Under the pieces are notes generated by a model that saw only the letters and a list, made by a program, of their open reading frames with translations, made no database searches and was not told where the DNA came from. From Clarireedia homoeocarpa (taxonomy: Eukaryota > Ascomycota > Leotiomycetes > Helotiales > Rutstroemiaceae): a stretch of 64,000 nt of DNA. A program made the position numbers and the translations under genes. Numbering within the stretch: the stretch's first letter is position 1; every line of letters starts with the position of its first letter. Below are positions 1 to 10,856 of this stretch, piece by piece. The stretch lies in NCBI GenBank assembly GCA_001465935.1, contig LNKV01000029.1, positions 19,215 to 83,214 of the forward strand. Reading direction: 5' to 3'.

Positions 1-43
1 AGTGTATTAAAAAGTTCCTCTTATAATTTAGCTGCTCCGCTCC

Positions 44-74
<31 letters not shown>

Positions 75-1181
75 ATATATATATCTTATATATCTTATAT
101 AGGAAGGAATAGAAGCCCGCCCAATTTTGGAGATACAATGTAGATGGATATTCATTGTACTGTACTGTACTGTAGTTGATGACGTTTTTTCTTCTTCTTC
201 TTCTATGATAATATATATATGTCTATCTGTCTTATTTGGTGCTTGCTTGCTGCTGGTGAGGATGAGAGTGAGGTGAGGTGAGGTGAGGTAAGAGTGAGGG
301 AGGGAGCGCAGATGGGGAGGGGGGATTGAGATTGGATTGAGGTTATGGTAATGGTTGTTGGAGTGGGTAGATAGATAGATTGATTGATTGATAGGGGAGC
401 GAGTGAGTGAGTGAGTGAGTGAGTGAGTGAGGTGTTGGGGGTGGAAGTGCAAGGAAAGGAAATTAATTGGTTTTGGGGAGGAGGGGGGTTGGGAGGGGGG
501 GATGTATAGGTAGGATGGTAGATGGGAGATGGGAGATGGTAGATGGGAGATGGGAGAGAGATACAAAGGGGCTACTTGCTGGGCTGGGCTTGGCTGGACC
601 GTCTGGACGATGGGAGAGGATAGACTAGATGGATATTAGATAATGAGGTGAGATGAGATGAGATGAGATAGTGGGTGGGTGGGTGGAGATGTTGCTTGTG
701 TTTGTGTGTGTAATGTATGTAGGGTGAAGGGAGGGAGCTGGTTACTGTTATTGCTATTGCTATTGCTATTGCTATTGCTATTGCTACTGTTGTGGTTGTA
801 GGTTGGTTGGTTGGTTGGTTGGTTGCGAAGCTAGTTGTTAGCTAACTAGTGATGTGTATGTTATGTGTGTGCAGTCTAGATGGAAGATCTTGTGTATTGT
901 TACATTGCGGCTATGTATGCATACATTCATTCATTCATTCACCTGAATCATGATGGGAGAAAGGGAGGGGGCTCCACGGAAGAGAATGGAGATGTTTTAT
1001 TTGGGGGAGTTGAGAGGGAAAAATATATCTTTCTTCTGTCTCTGTTTCAACTGCCCATCGGTAGAACCCCGTCTACTTAGTGAGGGGTGATAGTGTCCAT
1101 CAAGTACTATGTATATACAAGGTATGCACTGCTAGCCCTTCTCATTGACATTCATTTTCCCATCGTTCATCGCCGCCACTT
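1..1181. repeat. Microsatellite-rich intergenic block, no gene
   Basis: This stretch is dominated by simple repeats. There is a 26-base T run at 45-70, GAGT repeats around 395-431, GGGAGAT-type minisatellite units at about 505-560, GATGA/GAGAT units at 640-670, about seven TTGCTA units at 745-787, and GGTT units at 800-826. Long open frames here are translations of these repeats and have no protein-like composition. No gene is seen. The 3' flank of the DUF1365 gene lies at its right end. Confidence 0.85.
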
Positions 1182-3010
1182 CTACAACTTGCCAGCAACC
1201 CACCAAAACACAGCACAGCGTACTAGAAACCATTCGAGTTCTAACAAATCGACCCACCCCAACGCTAGATGGTCGCTGAGAGCCAATTTGAAGATAGTCT
1301 TCATATAACGTGATGTTGGGGAAGAAGATGGAGATCCTTGCGTTAGGTTGAATTTATCGAATTGGGTAAGGGGAGAAGCAGCAGAAGCATTAGCAGAGGG
1401 CGCTGGCGAGATATTGCTAGCTGTGATGAAGTGATGACGACATTTGTGGATTATGCTGAATAGAAGACGTTGTGGGAATGGCAGGAGGGTTGAGTTTGGC
1501 AATTGGTCTTTTTGACAGAGCAGTGATGCTAGAATGTTTACATCAGAGTAGGATACCGTTTGGTTGTTTGCCTCCGTGATGAATGCGTTGAAGATATCAG
1601 TATACTTTATGAGCTGGATGTAAAATGAGGGAGTGAGGATAGTGAGCTCCAGTGCCTGGGCCTCTGTTGATGATATCTGAGCAGATGATGAGTACATAAA
1701 ATCCTCTTCATTGTTGAGAAGTCCTGTGGGTTTATATTTCAGTATAATAGGATCACCTGCTGTCTCGACAAGATGGCGGAGATAACGGCGAAAGAGCTTC
1801 TCGAGATATTTCTCTGTTTCATCGGCATGCTTTGAGATTGTAACTTTGAGTGGTTCGGGTCGGGATATCCAGGGCATGTTTCTTTTAAAGAACAGTAGCC
1901 AGGCCTGCACCAAGGTTCGTGGAAATGTAGCAAAACCCACCCACCACCATAAGATGAGGAATCTAGTCTTTTGTAGGATGGACATGGTCGTTGGATTTAG
2001 TGCTTCACCATCAGAGAATAAACGTGCGACCAGGAATGGCCGGTCAGTCGAGCTCAGCGTCAGAGTGAGATCAAGAGGATTACATCCCGTCAAGGCGGGG
2101 TAAAATGGGTCGGATGCTGAAATTGAATAGAAACCACTTCGAGAATTGAACGGAGAAACATAGAACTCCTTGGACCATGAATTCTTAAATCGGGGAGCTT
2201 TGCCTTTACAGTTAGTCGGTGCGGCACTGTGTATGTCTTCTGGAGTGACAAAATAGATATGCCTCTCATCAAACGTATTGTTGACCTCGAGAATAACTGC
2301 CTTCAACTCTTTCACTTCAGAGTAAAGATTCCAGATTGAAACCGGGTTGTTTTGGTAGCCCAAAAACTTCGCTGAAGTTAGAAGATAGGCATATGGATAA
2401 TCCTCGTGTTTGAGACCCTATTTATAGTTTAGCCATCATGCTCTCAAACATGCAGCGCTACTCGTACCTGACGATGGAGGAACTTCTTCAACTTCGCCTC
2501 CAACCCTCCAGACACATGACCTCTGTCCAAGTAATCATCACCAATCGCGGAGAACCAGGCACGCATTGGTTGGAGGCTTAACAACTTCCAGTAAAATGGA
2601 GATTCATCCGCCGCTTCATCCGCTGAGATTAACCCTCCAGAGGATCCAGTCCATCCGATAGGGATCCCAGTCAAGAGATATGAATACGAAAATGCATGCT
2701 TTTTTGGAAAAAGCCTTATGTGACTTGTCCTCGAGGGAAAGAACATTGGTTGGAGGAAGGCATTATCACTATGTGTAGCTTTAACCCGTAGCCCTCGAAC
2801 ATATCGAATGGTTTGGGCGAGTACAAACAGCAGTGTCCCACAACCACTGAGGGTGATGATGGTAGAAGGACTGACATGTTTAAAGAGAAAGTCTTCACAT
2901 TCTGGGTGGTTCCGTATTAAGTAGAAAGTGGAAAATGTCAGGACGTCAACACTTGATCCAACAAATCCTATAAGCATGAGCGCAGGAGTTGTGACGAAAG
3001 AAATGCCCAT
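1182..3010 (-). CDS. DUF1365 family protein, two exons
   Basis: A predicted 592-residue protein from exons 3010-2468 and 2417-1182. The 50-base intron (2418-2467) has donor GTACGA and acceptor TAG and is phase 0. The join restores a continuous stretch, HRQ followed by GLKHEDYPYAYLLTSAK. Exon 1 has N-terminal hydrophobic segments and then the HAFSYSYLLTGIPIGW block, which resembles DUF1365 (PF07103), known from membrane-associated fungal and bacterial proteins of unknown biochemical role. A second hydrophobic segment with WWWVGFATFPRTL lies near the middle of exon 2, which is also typical of the family. The ATG at 3010 was chosen because it precedes the first membrane segment. It faces MBF1 across a 0.9 kb divergent gap. 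The family call is fairly secure; the function is unknown. Confidence 0.75.
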
Positions 3011-3913
3011 GGCGGGGTGTAATAAGGGAAGCGAGTTGAATTCTGATTTGTCGATGAATATAGCTCTGTCATCTTCTCTCTGTACACAACTTCGCGGGGT
3101 GGCTGATAGGAAATCCCGAGCAAGGTGTATAGGAAGGCATCACCCGCCGCTGGTCTCTTTTATATCTTTTCCTGTTGTTTTTCAGATGGGGAAATTTTGC
3201 AGTATTTCAAGGTTAAGCGCCATGTTACAAAAGTAATGTACTCCGTGAACGAGGAATGTAACAGGATGAAAGTCCGAGTCCAAAAGTCATACAAGGGTAC
3301 CAGATATCAGATAGGTGTCCATATCAAGTCGGGTGTCTAGTTATTGCTTTCACCCAACCAAATAGTAGCGGAATATTGATTTCAGCTGCCCTTCACGTCA
3401 CTTTCGTCTGAGGCTCACTTTGCTCACCCCTCCCCAGTGTTTCCATTTTATAGCGGGCGGCGTGGCAAAGGAGAGTGAGTAAGAGTGCCTGGCAACGTTA
3501 AGTGGTCAATAGAGTAGACAGAGCGCACTGTCTACTAAATAAAAGATTCGAGATGTTATGTAACAAGTCAAGAGCCATGGCTGGTGCGGAGTGGAGAGAA
3601 TTGGCACTCGTGCCACACCTCAGAAAATCTTTGTCGGAGGGTAAAGTAAGATTGGGGGAGAGAGATTCTATTGGGATCTGATTCATTCGGCGAGATAGAC
3701 GAAGGCAAGCGCCAACGATTACATACATCGCTAGTACGTACTTACTTACTATTGATCGCCACAAATAGAGTTCACAATCCTTCCTTGCCTCAAATCTTCC
3801 AGTTTGCAACTCTTCGGCTTCTATACCACAAACCACTTCCATTTTCACATATATATACCCTCACTTACACTCAATCACTTTCCCCCAAAGCATTAATTTC
3901 ACAATCTGTCAAC
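3011..3913. other. Divergent intergenic region, DUF1365 / MBF1
   Basis: About 0.9 kb between divergently transcribed genes, presumably holding both promoters and 5' UTRs. The last 150 bases before the MBF1 ATG are rich in C and T (CACTTACACTCAATCACTTT-like), as is usual for highly expressed fungal genes. No convincing open frame or RNA gene was seen. Confidence 0.5.
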
Positions 3914-4680
3914 ATGGATGACTGGGAGTCAACCACGAAGATCGGAAAGAATGTGCGACCCGGCGGAGCCGCAGCTGATAGAACTACCGTTGTTCGAGGA
4001 AAGAGTGCGCTGAACGCCGCTCAAAGGAGTGGTGGTATCGTTGCTACAGAGAAGAAATACGCCTCCAGTAATGCTGTAAGTCATATCATATAGGCCTTCC
4101 ACAGAAAGCCTACCCCTCGCTTTCATGAGGCCCACTCGACCATCAACTGATTCAACCGCTTTCTTAGCGAACGGGCAATACCGAAGGTCAGCGCATGACG
4201 AAGGTCGACCAGGCTGATGACATTGTCAAACCGAAGACAGTGTCTGCTGATGTTGCTAAAGCCATCCAAGCCGGTCGAGCAGCCATGGGGCTGACACAAG
4301 CCAAACTTGCTACACTATGCAATCTCCATCCCTCAATCATTACGGCACAAGAGAAATCCGGATCGAAGATTGACAACGCCGCCATCAGCAAGATTGAGAA
4401 ACAATTGAAAATTAAGTTGACAGGCAAAGACATCGGGTCACCACTTGGTAATAAGAAGGATTCTGCGACGAACGCCGCGCCCGCTGCAAAGAAACCGGCC
4501 GCGAAGACCACAATCAAGATTGTTCCACCGGGTGCAGCTTCCGCCGCAGCGAAAACCGCCACGCCGAAGACGGCGACACCCAAGTCTGGTACTCCAACAA
4601 CTGCGAAGGAGGAGACTGCAGGGTCGGGGACACCCAAGAATGCTGGCGGGATTGCAGGTTTGCCGGAGGAAGAAGCTTAG
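3914..4680 (+). CDS. MBF1: Multiprotein-bridging factor 1, two exons
   Basis: A conserved transcriptional coactivator that links gene-specific activators to TBP. Exons 3914-4075 and 4168-4680 give 224 residues. The intron (4076-4167) has donor GTAAGT and acceptor TTCTTAG and is phase 0. The N-terminus MDDWESTTKIG, the TGNTEGQR block (about 56-63) and a Cro/C1-type helix-turn-helix (about 84-138, VAKAIQAGRAAMGLTQAKLA) are classic MBF1. The core ends at GSPLG near residue 148. After that comes an unusual tail of about 75 residues rich in Ala, Lys, Pro and Thr with repeated TPK units, whereas the family is usually about 150 residues long. The identification is secure. Whether the tail is conserved in relatives cannot be judged here. 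Confidence 0.93.
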
Positions 4681-5166
4681 GTTGCGGAAGGTGTGGAATT
4701 TTGATGAAGGCCTCCAGATATGTTGCGCAATCGAGGTTATCTCAAAAATCTTATGCTCAATGGAGAAATGATTAGAAGGATGAACTGAAGCACTAGTGAG
4801 GTTCTCAAGAGAGGGGGAATTATAGATTCTGGCCAATACCACTTTTGTCCCATGTTCGCAACCCAACTCACTTTGTTTCTCCCGTTATTTGCTTTGAGAA
4901 TTCGCCTGGTTGACCCAGTGTTAGGCTTTGTCTTAGAGGTTCACCCTCCATCAAGTAAAATTCACTAATATGAGTTGAGTCATAAAGAGCAGACGAAAGG
5001 TAAACCCTGGTGTAAACAATGTAAACAGTGTAAGCAGTGTATTGATCGTGTTTGATCAACCTACTTGCCAGCTATTATTTAAATAATACTATATATACAT
5101 AGGGGTATCATCCAACAATATACTACACACTCCAAAAGCCCGTTGGGTGCATCTTTGTTATCCAAC
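4681..5166. other. Convergent 3' intergenic region
   Basis: About 0.5 kb between the convergent MBF1 and Cdt1 genes. It is AT-rich toward its right end (AATAATACTATATATAC near 5083-5099) and probably contains both 3' UTRs. No gene is seen. Confidence 0.45.
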
Positions 5167-6633
5167 TCAACCAATACTTTTGATCTTTTCTTTGATATCT
5201 TTCTCTCCCGGCTTCTTCTCCCTATCAAAAACTAATGCCTCCGTCTTTCCCATTTTCACCACTTGCACCCACTCTGGCGCAATCTCCGACGCCAATAATT
5301 TGACACAAGTAGATCCTTCATCCTTTGATATAGGCGTCTTAAATGAATCCTTCAGTTTTCCAAGAAGTGTGGGTAGCGTGAATGAGACTCGTTGTTGACC
5401 GGCGGATCCGGAAGTACTAAGAATGCTTAGCACCGATACGACTTCTTCCATTCTCTGTAATGCTGCTCGTCGTTCCATATCAGACTTTGACGGGGCCTGT
5501 GGCAGGAGAGACTGTCGAAGCTGTTTCGCGCGGAGTCGTTCGAGCAGGGTGGTCTTCTTTTCAGTCGGTTTTGAAGCTTCAGTGGAGTTATCTTTCTTCA
5601 CATCCTTTTTGATGGCAATACCGGCTTTCATATCTTCAAGACGGCGCTGTCCTTTGGCAAGAACTGCTGACATCTTCAAGAGAGATGAGCATGGCGTTAT
5701 CTCCGCTAATGGCAGCCCTTCAACAAACTCCTGTGGTGTAGTTCCATCATCTTTTGTCTCCCATCTACTGACCACTCCTCGGCTAAAAGTCTCGTTAAGG
5801 AGATCCTCATCGACGACTCGCAGGTTATTCCCTTTCCGAGGTCCAGCCTCTATCTCTATACATATTTTTCCGTGTCCATAATCTAGCAGACTCATCCGAG
5901 CAAATTTATTTCTGTTCGGGGAGTCGCAAATATCCGAGTTCAGGATACCGATGGTTCTGCGGACATCGTCTGGAAAAACCTTACGCTTTCCCCAGGCCCG
6001 AGCGACATCAGGGCAAACCACTCGAAGATCCGCTGGCGCGTTCGAACCATTGTGAGCGCAGTGAAGTGTCAAAGTGGTGAGGAATGCCGCATGTAAATGG
6101 ATCAGGTCAAGTATTTCGGTGGGAAGTTGTGTTCCTTCTTTGAATGGTAGCTCCGGTGGTTGTTTCAATGTTGAAGCTGGACTTCTAGAACTGGGCGGTT
6201 TAAGTTGCAACAGAGATTTAGATGGTCGCCTGGGTGTAAGAAGCAGACGATCAAGTAGAGTGCTTGCTCCTTTGGTGGGTGTTTCGAGTACCGCAGTCGA
6301 AGATGTAGTAACAGATTTTCGAGGGGTTTGGGGTAAGTGAGAAGAAGGAGTCGATTGTTGGCGCACTTGTTGTCCTTCATCATGGGCTGGCAGGTATTCC
6401 TGCTTCTTTTCTTCTTCCGTCTCCAGCTTCCTCTTCTTAAAGTTTGTCGACTTCGGATCTAATTGAGCTACTGCTGGGTGTTGCACATGTTTGTTCTTCT
6501 CATCGATTGATTTTGCGGCAGATGTGCTTGCTTTAGAGATTGTTGTGAAAGAGTTCAACCCTCGAGTCTTTGTAGCTCCTGCATTTTTCGATACTGTTGC
6601 AGTGACCTTCCTCTTCTTTACTGCTGAAGGCAT
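5167..6633 (-). CDS. CDT1: DNA replication licensing factor Cdt1-like
   Basis: A single-exon frame of 488 residues. Cdt1 loads the MCM2-7 helicase at replication origins together with ORC and Cdc6 in G1. The ATG at 6633 (MPSAVKKRKVTAT) was chosen over one 18 codons upstream because it opens the basic N-terminus. The N-terminal 150 residues are low-complexity, basic and rich in S/TP sites (TPRK, TPTK, TPRRPSKSL), as expected for a CDK-regulated protein. A central domain (about 170-330, PTEILDLIHLHAAFLTTLTL, VCPDVARAWGKRKVFPDDVRR) resembles the Cdt1 winged-helix fold. A C-terminal winged-helix domain spans about 395-485. The assignment rests on overall architecture and motif resemblance. It is moderately secure, and a Cdt1-like hypothetical is the fallback. 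Confidence 0.72.
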   Translation of the reverse strand: MPSAVKKRKVTATVSKNAGATKTRGLNSFTTISKASTSAAKSIDEKNKHVQHPAVAQLDPKSTNFKKRKLETEEEKKQEYLPAHDEGQQVRQQSTPSSHLPQTPRKSVTTSSTAVLETPTKGASTLLDRLLLTPRRPSKSLLQLKPPSSRSPASTLKQPPELPFKEGTQLPTEILDLIHLHAAFLTTLTLHCAHNGSNAPADLRVVCPDVARAWGKRKVFPDDVRRTIGILNSDICDSPNRNKFARMSLLDYGHGKICIEIEAGPRKGNNLRVVDEDLLNETFSRGVVSRWETKDDGTTPQEFVEGLPLAEITPCSSLLKMSAVLAKGQRRLEDMKAGIAIKKDVKKDNSTEASKPTEKKTTLLERLRAKQLRQSLLPQAPSKSDMERRAALQRMEEVVSVLSILSTSGSAGQQRVSFTLPTLLGKLKDSFKTPISKDEGSTCVKLLASEIAPEWVQVVKMGKTEALVFDREKKPGEKDIKEKIKSIG

Positions 6634-7032
6634 AACTGTAGAATTGTAATTAAAGCAAGAATGACTAAAGATGCCTGGCAAGAGCAATGATGCAAAAGTT
6701 ATTTGGGGTAAAGAGCTTGCGGTTTCCGAGCAACCGCAAATAAGATTGTGCGGCAGTATATGATGTGCATATTGAATTGAACAAGTTAGAAATTTATGAA
6801 GAGGTTGGGATAAAATGTCGCGTAGAACGTTATTGCGAGAACGCGTATGTTTTCGCGTATAGTGGTTTCTGTCAGAGGCTCAAAAATGTCTTGGCGCATC
6901 AATTGTGTAATATCTCTAAGTAGTGGCGAAAATGTTCAACAAGAATTACTCACAACACCAATATGGATCTGGGTTTCAATTCGCGCGCATATCTTTCTGC
7001 CACCGCCGATTTTCTCTCGTAGTCTTTTTTAA
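6634..7032. other. Divergent promoter region, Cdt1 / 2EXR-like gene
   Basis: A gap of 399 bases between divergent start codons. It contains several GCG-rich sites, including ACGCG at 6840-6845, an MluI/MCB-like core of the kind bound by the G1/S regulator MBF. That fits the replication gene on the left, but a 5-base core is weak evidence. No gene is seen. Confidence 0.35.
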
Positions 7033-7824
7033 ATGTCTCCTCCTTTCCTGAAAACTCTTCCACGAGAGATCCGCGACCTTATCTATACCTACATCCTCGC
7101 ATCTCCCGATGGCTCGGTCGCACTCTCTCCATGGTCGGTCGACGTCGCACGATCTCTTTCGATCCTCCGAACCTGCAAGCAGATACACCGAGAGTGCAAG
7201 GACATCATATGGCAGCATAAAGGACTTGCTCTACGGAACCACGTCCAGTTATCGCGGAAATTCAAAGTGAAGCAATCGATCAGCGATCGCTCGGGCCGGA
7301 AATGGTCATTGTTTCTTAATATGGAGGTTTTAGACTGGGACGAGCTGGACTGGCTTTGTCGCGGACTTCAACCAATTGCAAGTACATGTGCTGCAAACCC
7401 TCCTACGACTATCACAATAAAAGCAAGCAAAGAACGGCCCCAGACGGTGGAAGAATTCCGGGATGTAATACAACTTCGAGAAAATGGAGAGATTGTTGAT
7501 GGCAGACTTTTCCAGGCTTATACTACTGGATCCCGGAGTGAAAGGGCGAGCAGGTTATCATCTAAGTGGGATATGGTAGTCAATACAGCGTGGCCGCAAA
7601 TGTCACCTTGGGCAAAACGGAAATGGTTAGCTGAAATGCTACTTGATCCTGCAGACACGACACAGCTCTTGTTCAAGCTTCACAGCTTGTTTCCCGGAGA
7701 ACTGTATATTGATGGGGTTCTCTTTTTGAAAGATAAGAAGCAGGTCGTGGATTGTCTTAGACTAGACCCAAGAGATGGAGAGATCAAGATACTGATTGAG
7801 AAGTGCTCACCAATTGTTTTGTAG
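7033..7824 (+). CDS. Fungal 2EXR/F-box-like protein, tandem copy 1
   Basis: A single-exon frame of 263 residues that starts MSPPFLKTLPREIRDLIYTY. The LPxEIRDxIYxY opening followed by a SILRTCKQIHRECKDIIWQ block (about 43-61) is characteristic of a very large fungal family, variously called 2EXR, F-box-like or DUF7730. Its members are probably adaptor-type proteins, and the function is unknown. The C-terminal part ends with an ELYIDGVLFLKDKKQV block. This is shared in form with the next gene (ELWANGELCYKDKQRI), so the two look like an ancient tandem duplication. The start is the only ATG before the family motif. Confidence 0.72.
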   Translation: MSPPFLKTLPREIRDLIYTYILASPDGSVALSPWSVDVARSLSILRTCKQIHRECKDIIWQHKGLALRNHVQLSRKFKVKQSISDRSGRKWSLFLNMEVLDWDELDWLCRGLQPIASTCAANPPTTITIKASKERPQTVEEFRDVIQLRENGEIVDGRLFQAYTTGSRSERASRLSSKWDMVVNTAWPQMSPWAKRKWLAEMLLDPADTTQLLFKLHSLFPGELYIDGVLFLKDKKQVVDCLRLDPRDGEIKILIEKCSPIVL

Positions 7825-8144
7825 TAGGCTATTCGGTTCATTTTATGTTCGGTACGGGTCAGACTCTATCTACTCCTTATTTTTAAATCTTTGTGGAGAC
7901 TTTCGGAAAATTAAATTTCAGAATGTGGTTTCCAGCCGCTGCAGGCGGCACATAACGCCTACCGAGTATATATTCCTACAAGAGCCGCGAGGCCATGGCA
8001 GAGCAACGACAACCCTACGATATTCTACTTAGATTTAGACTCCTGCCCTTTACAAATATCAAATCCCCAAAGACACAACGTGGAGCATCGTTATCTACCT
8101 CCAGAGTCGCAATAAAAACAAGTCGCGCGGCTAGCGCATCAAGA
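7825..8144 (+). other. Short spacer between tandem 2EXR-like genes
   Basis: About 320 bases. An in-frame ATG at 7995 would extend the next protein by 50 basic, poorly conserved-looking residues. This spacer may therefore include either the 5' UTR or a true N-terminus of the downstream gene. Nothing else is seen. Confidence 0.4.
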
Positions 8145-9014
8145 ATGCTCCACCTCCTGAAAGACATACCCCGCGAACTTCGCGACCAAATCTACGAATA
8201 TGCATTTCAAACGACATACTCGTGCGTTACTTTCCGATCTACAGTTGATGGCGGCTTCCGAATTCTTTCTTATGATCCACAAAATGATTTTTGTCCTTCC
8301 GATTATTCAATACCATCCATAGGACTTCTATCGACCTGCACACAAATTTATTATGAGGCTCAACATATACTTTGGAAGCAGAACTCATTGGGCCTCTGGC
8401 CTTCTGATGTGTTCTGCAACTGGATCGATCTATCGGAGCGCGCCTTTGAAAATGTACAACATGTGGAGGTTAATTTGGACTTAACCGATGTCGATGATGT
8501 GAAATGGGCCGAGAAAGCGTTCAAAAGATTATCTTCATGGTCAGTGAAAGGGAGTTTAAGAAGGGTCACAATAAATCCTATGCGGGAAGAGAGGATGAAG
8601 CTCGATGTAAGGTGGATGCAGCGGGTTGAGGAAGCTATAGACATGAGACGAAAGAACGAGCAGGAGCCATCTGGAAAATCGGTCGTTGGTCAGAGTTTAA
8701 GATTATATGGTCGGTGGATGACATTGTTAAGAGAAGCTGGTGGGAATGAGGGATATCTAGGAAAGGATGTTGAGACGAAGGTGGTCATTACAACATGTTG
8801 GGATAAGTGGAAACGGGAGGATCAGAGCTCATGGTTGCAGAAGCGCAGATCAGGCGACGCAGCACAAATGGAAGCCGTAATGGCGGATTTCAATGAAGCT
8901 TTCGGAGGAGAATTATGGGCTAATGGTGAACTATGCTACAAGGACAAGCAGCGGATCAGAAGGGTCTTTACTTTGAAGCCATTATTAGAACCTACTTCTA
9001 ATGGAATATATTAG
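8145..9014 (+). CDS. Fungal 2EXR/F-box-like protein, tandem copy 2
   Basis: A 289-residue frame starting MLHLLKDIPRELRDQIYEYAF, the same family signature as the gene 320 bases upstream. A GLLSTCTQIYYEAQHILWKQ block lies near residues 62-81 (equivalent to SILRTCKQIHRECKDIIW in copy 1), with a matching C-terminal ELWANGELCYKDKQRIRRVF. The start was placed at the methionine just before the motif; the upstream ATG at 7995 gives a 339-residue alternative. The function of the family is unknown. The arrangement and shared ends support tandem duplication followed by strong divergence. Confidence 0.7.
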   Translation: MLHLLKDIPRELRDQIYEYAFQTTYSCVTFRSTVDGGFRILSYDPQNDFCPSDYSIPSIGLLSTCTQIYYEAQHILWKQNSLGLWPSDVFCNWIDLSERAFENVQHVEVNLDLTDVDDVKWAEKAFKRLSSWSVKGSLRRVTINPMREERMKLDVRWMQRVEEAIDMRRKNEQEPSGKSVVGQSLRLYGRWMTLLREAGGNEGYLGKDVETKVVITTCWDKWKREDQSSWLQKRRSGDAAQMEAVMADFNEAFGGELWANGELCYKDKQRIRRVFTLKPLLEPTSNGIY

Positions 9015-9151
9015 GGAAATAAATGGTACATCTGCGAAGAACAATCTTTTGCATTAAAATACACTTTACAAGTTCTGCAGAATTTCAGAACGATTGTAAT
9101 ACAAGAGGAGGCGACAGATGGGTATCAATTCAGATGTGTCTATCCGAGAAT

Positions 9152-10234
9152 CTATAGACCGCCTGCAGGCGGAACATACGGTGTAATCAGCATCTCACTG
9201 AACTTCTCCAACTTCTCCTTTCCTCTGACTTCCTCTACTAACAACGGCATCTTGACTACGTTGAACTCCTCGTACAATTCCTCGATCTGTTCCAGATACT
9301 TCTTTTGCATCTTCCTTCTGGCATTACATTGCTCGCACTCACTGCCGGCCTTGGGGAATAACAGTTGGTTGACAACAATGCAATGGGTATCGATCTGATA
9401 GCTCGCAAGTTCTTGAATCATTCGTTCGGTTTCGTATAATGAGAGAAACTCTGGGATGCATACGCAGACAAAGGTGGTGAGATTCTCGTCTTTGAACTGC
9501 GTATTCACTTCACTTATAGTTTCCCGTAGCCCTTCGAGTTTCTCCATCATATCGTTCAGGTTCTGTCCATTAGGCAGGGAGCCATTAGCCCCGAGGAGCC
9601 CATTAAGCATCGGCCCGAATTGTGAGGATAGTTGAGAAATCTTGGCCAATGCCTTTTCGAGAACAGTAGGGAATTGGAGGAAGCGAAGGGTATGGCCCGT
9701 AGGAGCGGTATCGAAGATGATAGTTTCGTAGGACATCGATTTGACCTGTTTGAGGACTTCGGCGAAAGACATGGCTTCATCAATACCGGGAATCTAGATG
9801 AAATCAATATTAGTATACGTAACATTCCAGGAGCGTTGTAGAAGGGGGCATACAGCATATGCAAGATCTTGCATCATTCCTCCCATTCCGGCAGCGGGGC
9901 CCTCCTCTCCTTCCACTTGACCCATGAGTTCCTGCATACTTCCATTGGGGTCGATCTCCATGGCGCTCAGGTTGGAAAAGCCATCAATGCGTCTAGCTTC
10001 CTTTCCGAATTTCTGGTTGAAGGCATCCGAAAGATTGTGTGCGGGGTCTGTAGAAATGAGAAGGACTGAGCGGCGGACTTTTGCAAGTTGAATGGCCAGA
10101 GAACATGATGTAGTGGTCTTTCCTACTCCTCCCTTTCCTCCTACAAAAATCCACCGCAGTGTCTTTTGATCTAGAATAGATTGAAGGGTAGGTTCCAGTT
10201 GTTCGTCGTCGGTGTTAATGACGGCAGTAGACAT
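9152..10234 (-). CDS. GET3: Get3/ArsA-type ATPase, two exons
   Basis: The targeting ATPase of the GET pathway, which delivers tail-anchored membrane proteins to the ER. Exons 10234-9854 and 9793-9152 encode 340 residues, the normal family length. The intron (9794-9853, 60 bases) has donor GTATGC, branch CTAAT and acceptor TCTAG, and is phase 0. The deviant P-loop GGKGGVGKTT lies at residues 32-41, switch STDPAHNLSDAF at about 61-72, the DTAPTGHTLR block at 155-164, and the zinc-binding CEQC at 280-283, which forms the dimer interface. All hallmark residues are intact. It is divergent from the hydroxyisourate hydrolase gene. The identification is secure. Confidence 0.95.
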
Positions 10235-10856
10235 ATTGAAGGCGGGGTAGGCGGTTGTATGAGTGTACCTATTCGGAAGAGAGAGGAGACTTGAGGCGAA
10301 ATTGGGCAACTGGATTCTATTGAGTATGAAAGAGGCTGAATTATGCTACGAATTCAGAGCTTGTACTTTGTACGAAGTATTATCCTAGGCATGGGACTCT
10401 AGAATTGTCTTTTGCCTTCTGACGACTTCTGCCAACAAATGCGGGATGCGCTAAAGACCTGATTCGCTAGTTGGAGCTTCCTATCAAAGTCCTTTAATTT
10501 CTGTTGCATGTTATTTCGCTATTGAATAATCTGATACTTTCTACCGGATCGGGATAACGAGTTTGTATCCTTATAAACAACCTGCTACAAGAAATACAAC
10601 TCCAGCTCGAGGCTGACAATATATCCTCGTTCTATCTAAACTCCTGCGAGGGTGAAAGGGCGGCCATCTCCGACTTGCGAGGTAGGTGGATGAGCTCCTC
10701 CAAAACTTTTCTTTGCTTCTAGCAGCATTTTCTGCAATATATGAATCAAACAAGTCACCCATATAGACACGCAAGTTTAATAATCGTCGTCAATCGATTT
10801 TGAACACTTTCTTTCTAGCAAGGAGCCTTTACGTCAATCGCTCACAGTCCCAGTCT
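10235..10856. other. Divergent intergenic region, GET3 / HIU hydrolase
   Basis: About 620 bases between divergent genes, presumably both promoters. It contains one copy of the 9-base motif TACGAAGTA (10371-10379), which recurs elsewhere in the window. No gene is seen. Confidence 0.4.

Noticed and set aside
69..566. A 165-codon minus-strand open frame at the left edge
   Set aside because: It is a translation of GAGT, GGGAGAT and CTT-type microsatellites, with a repetitive composition and no protein-like pattern.
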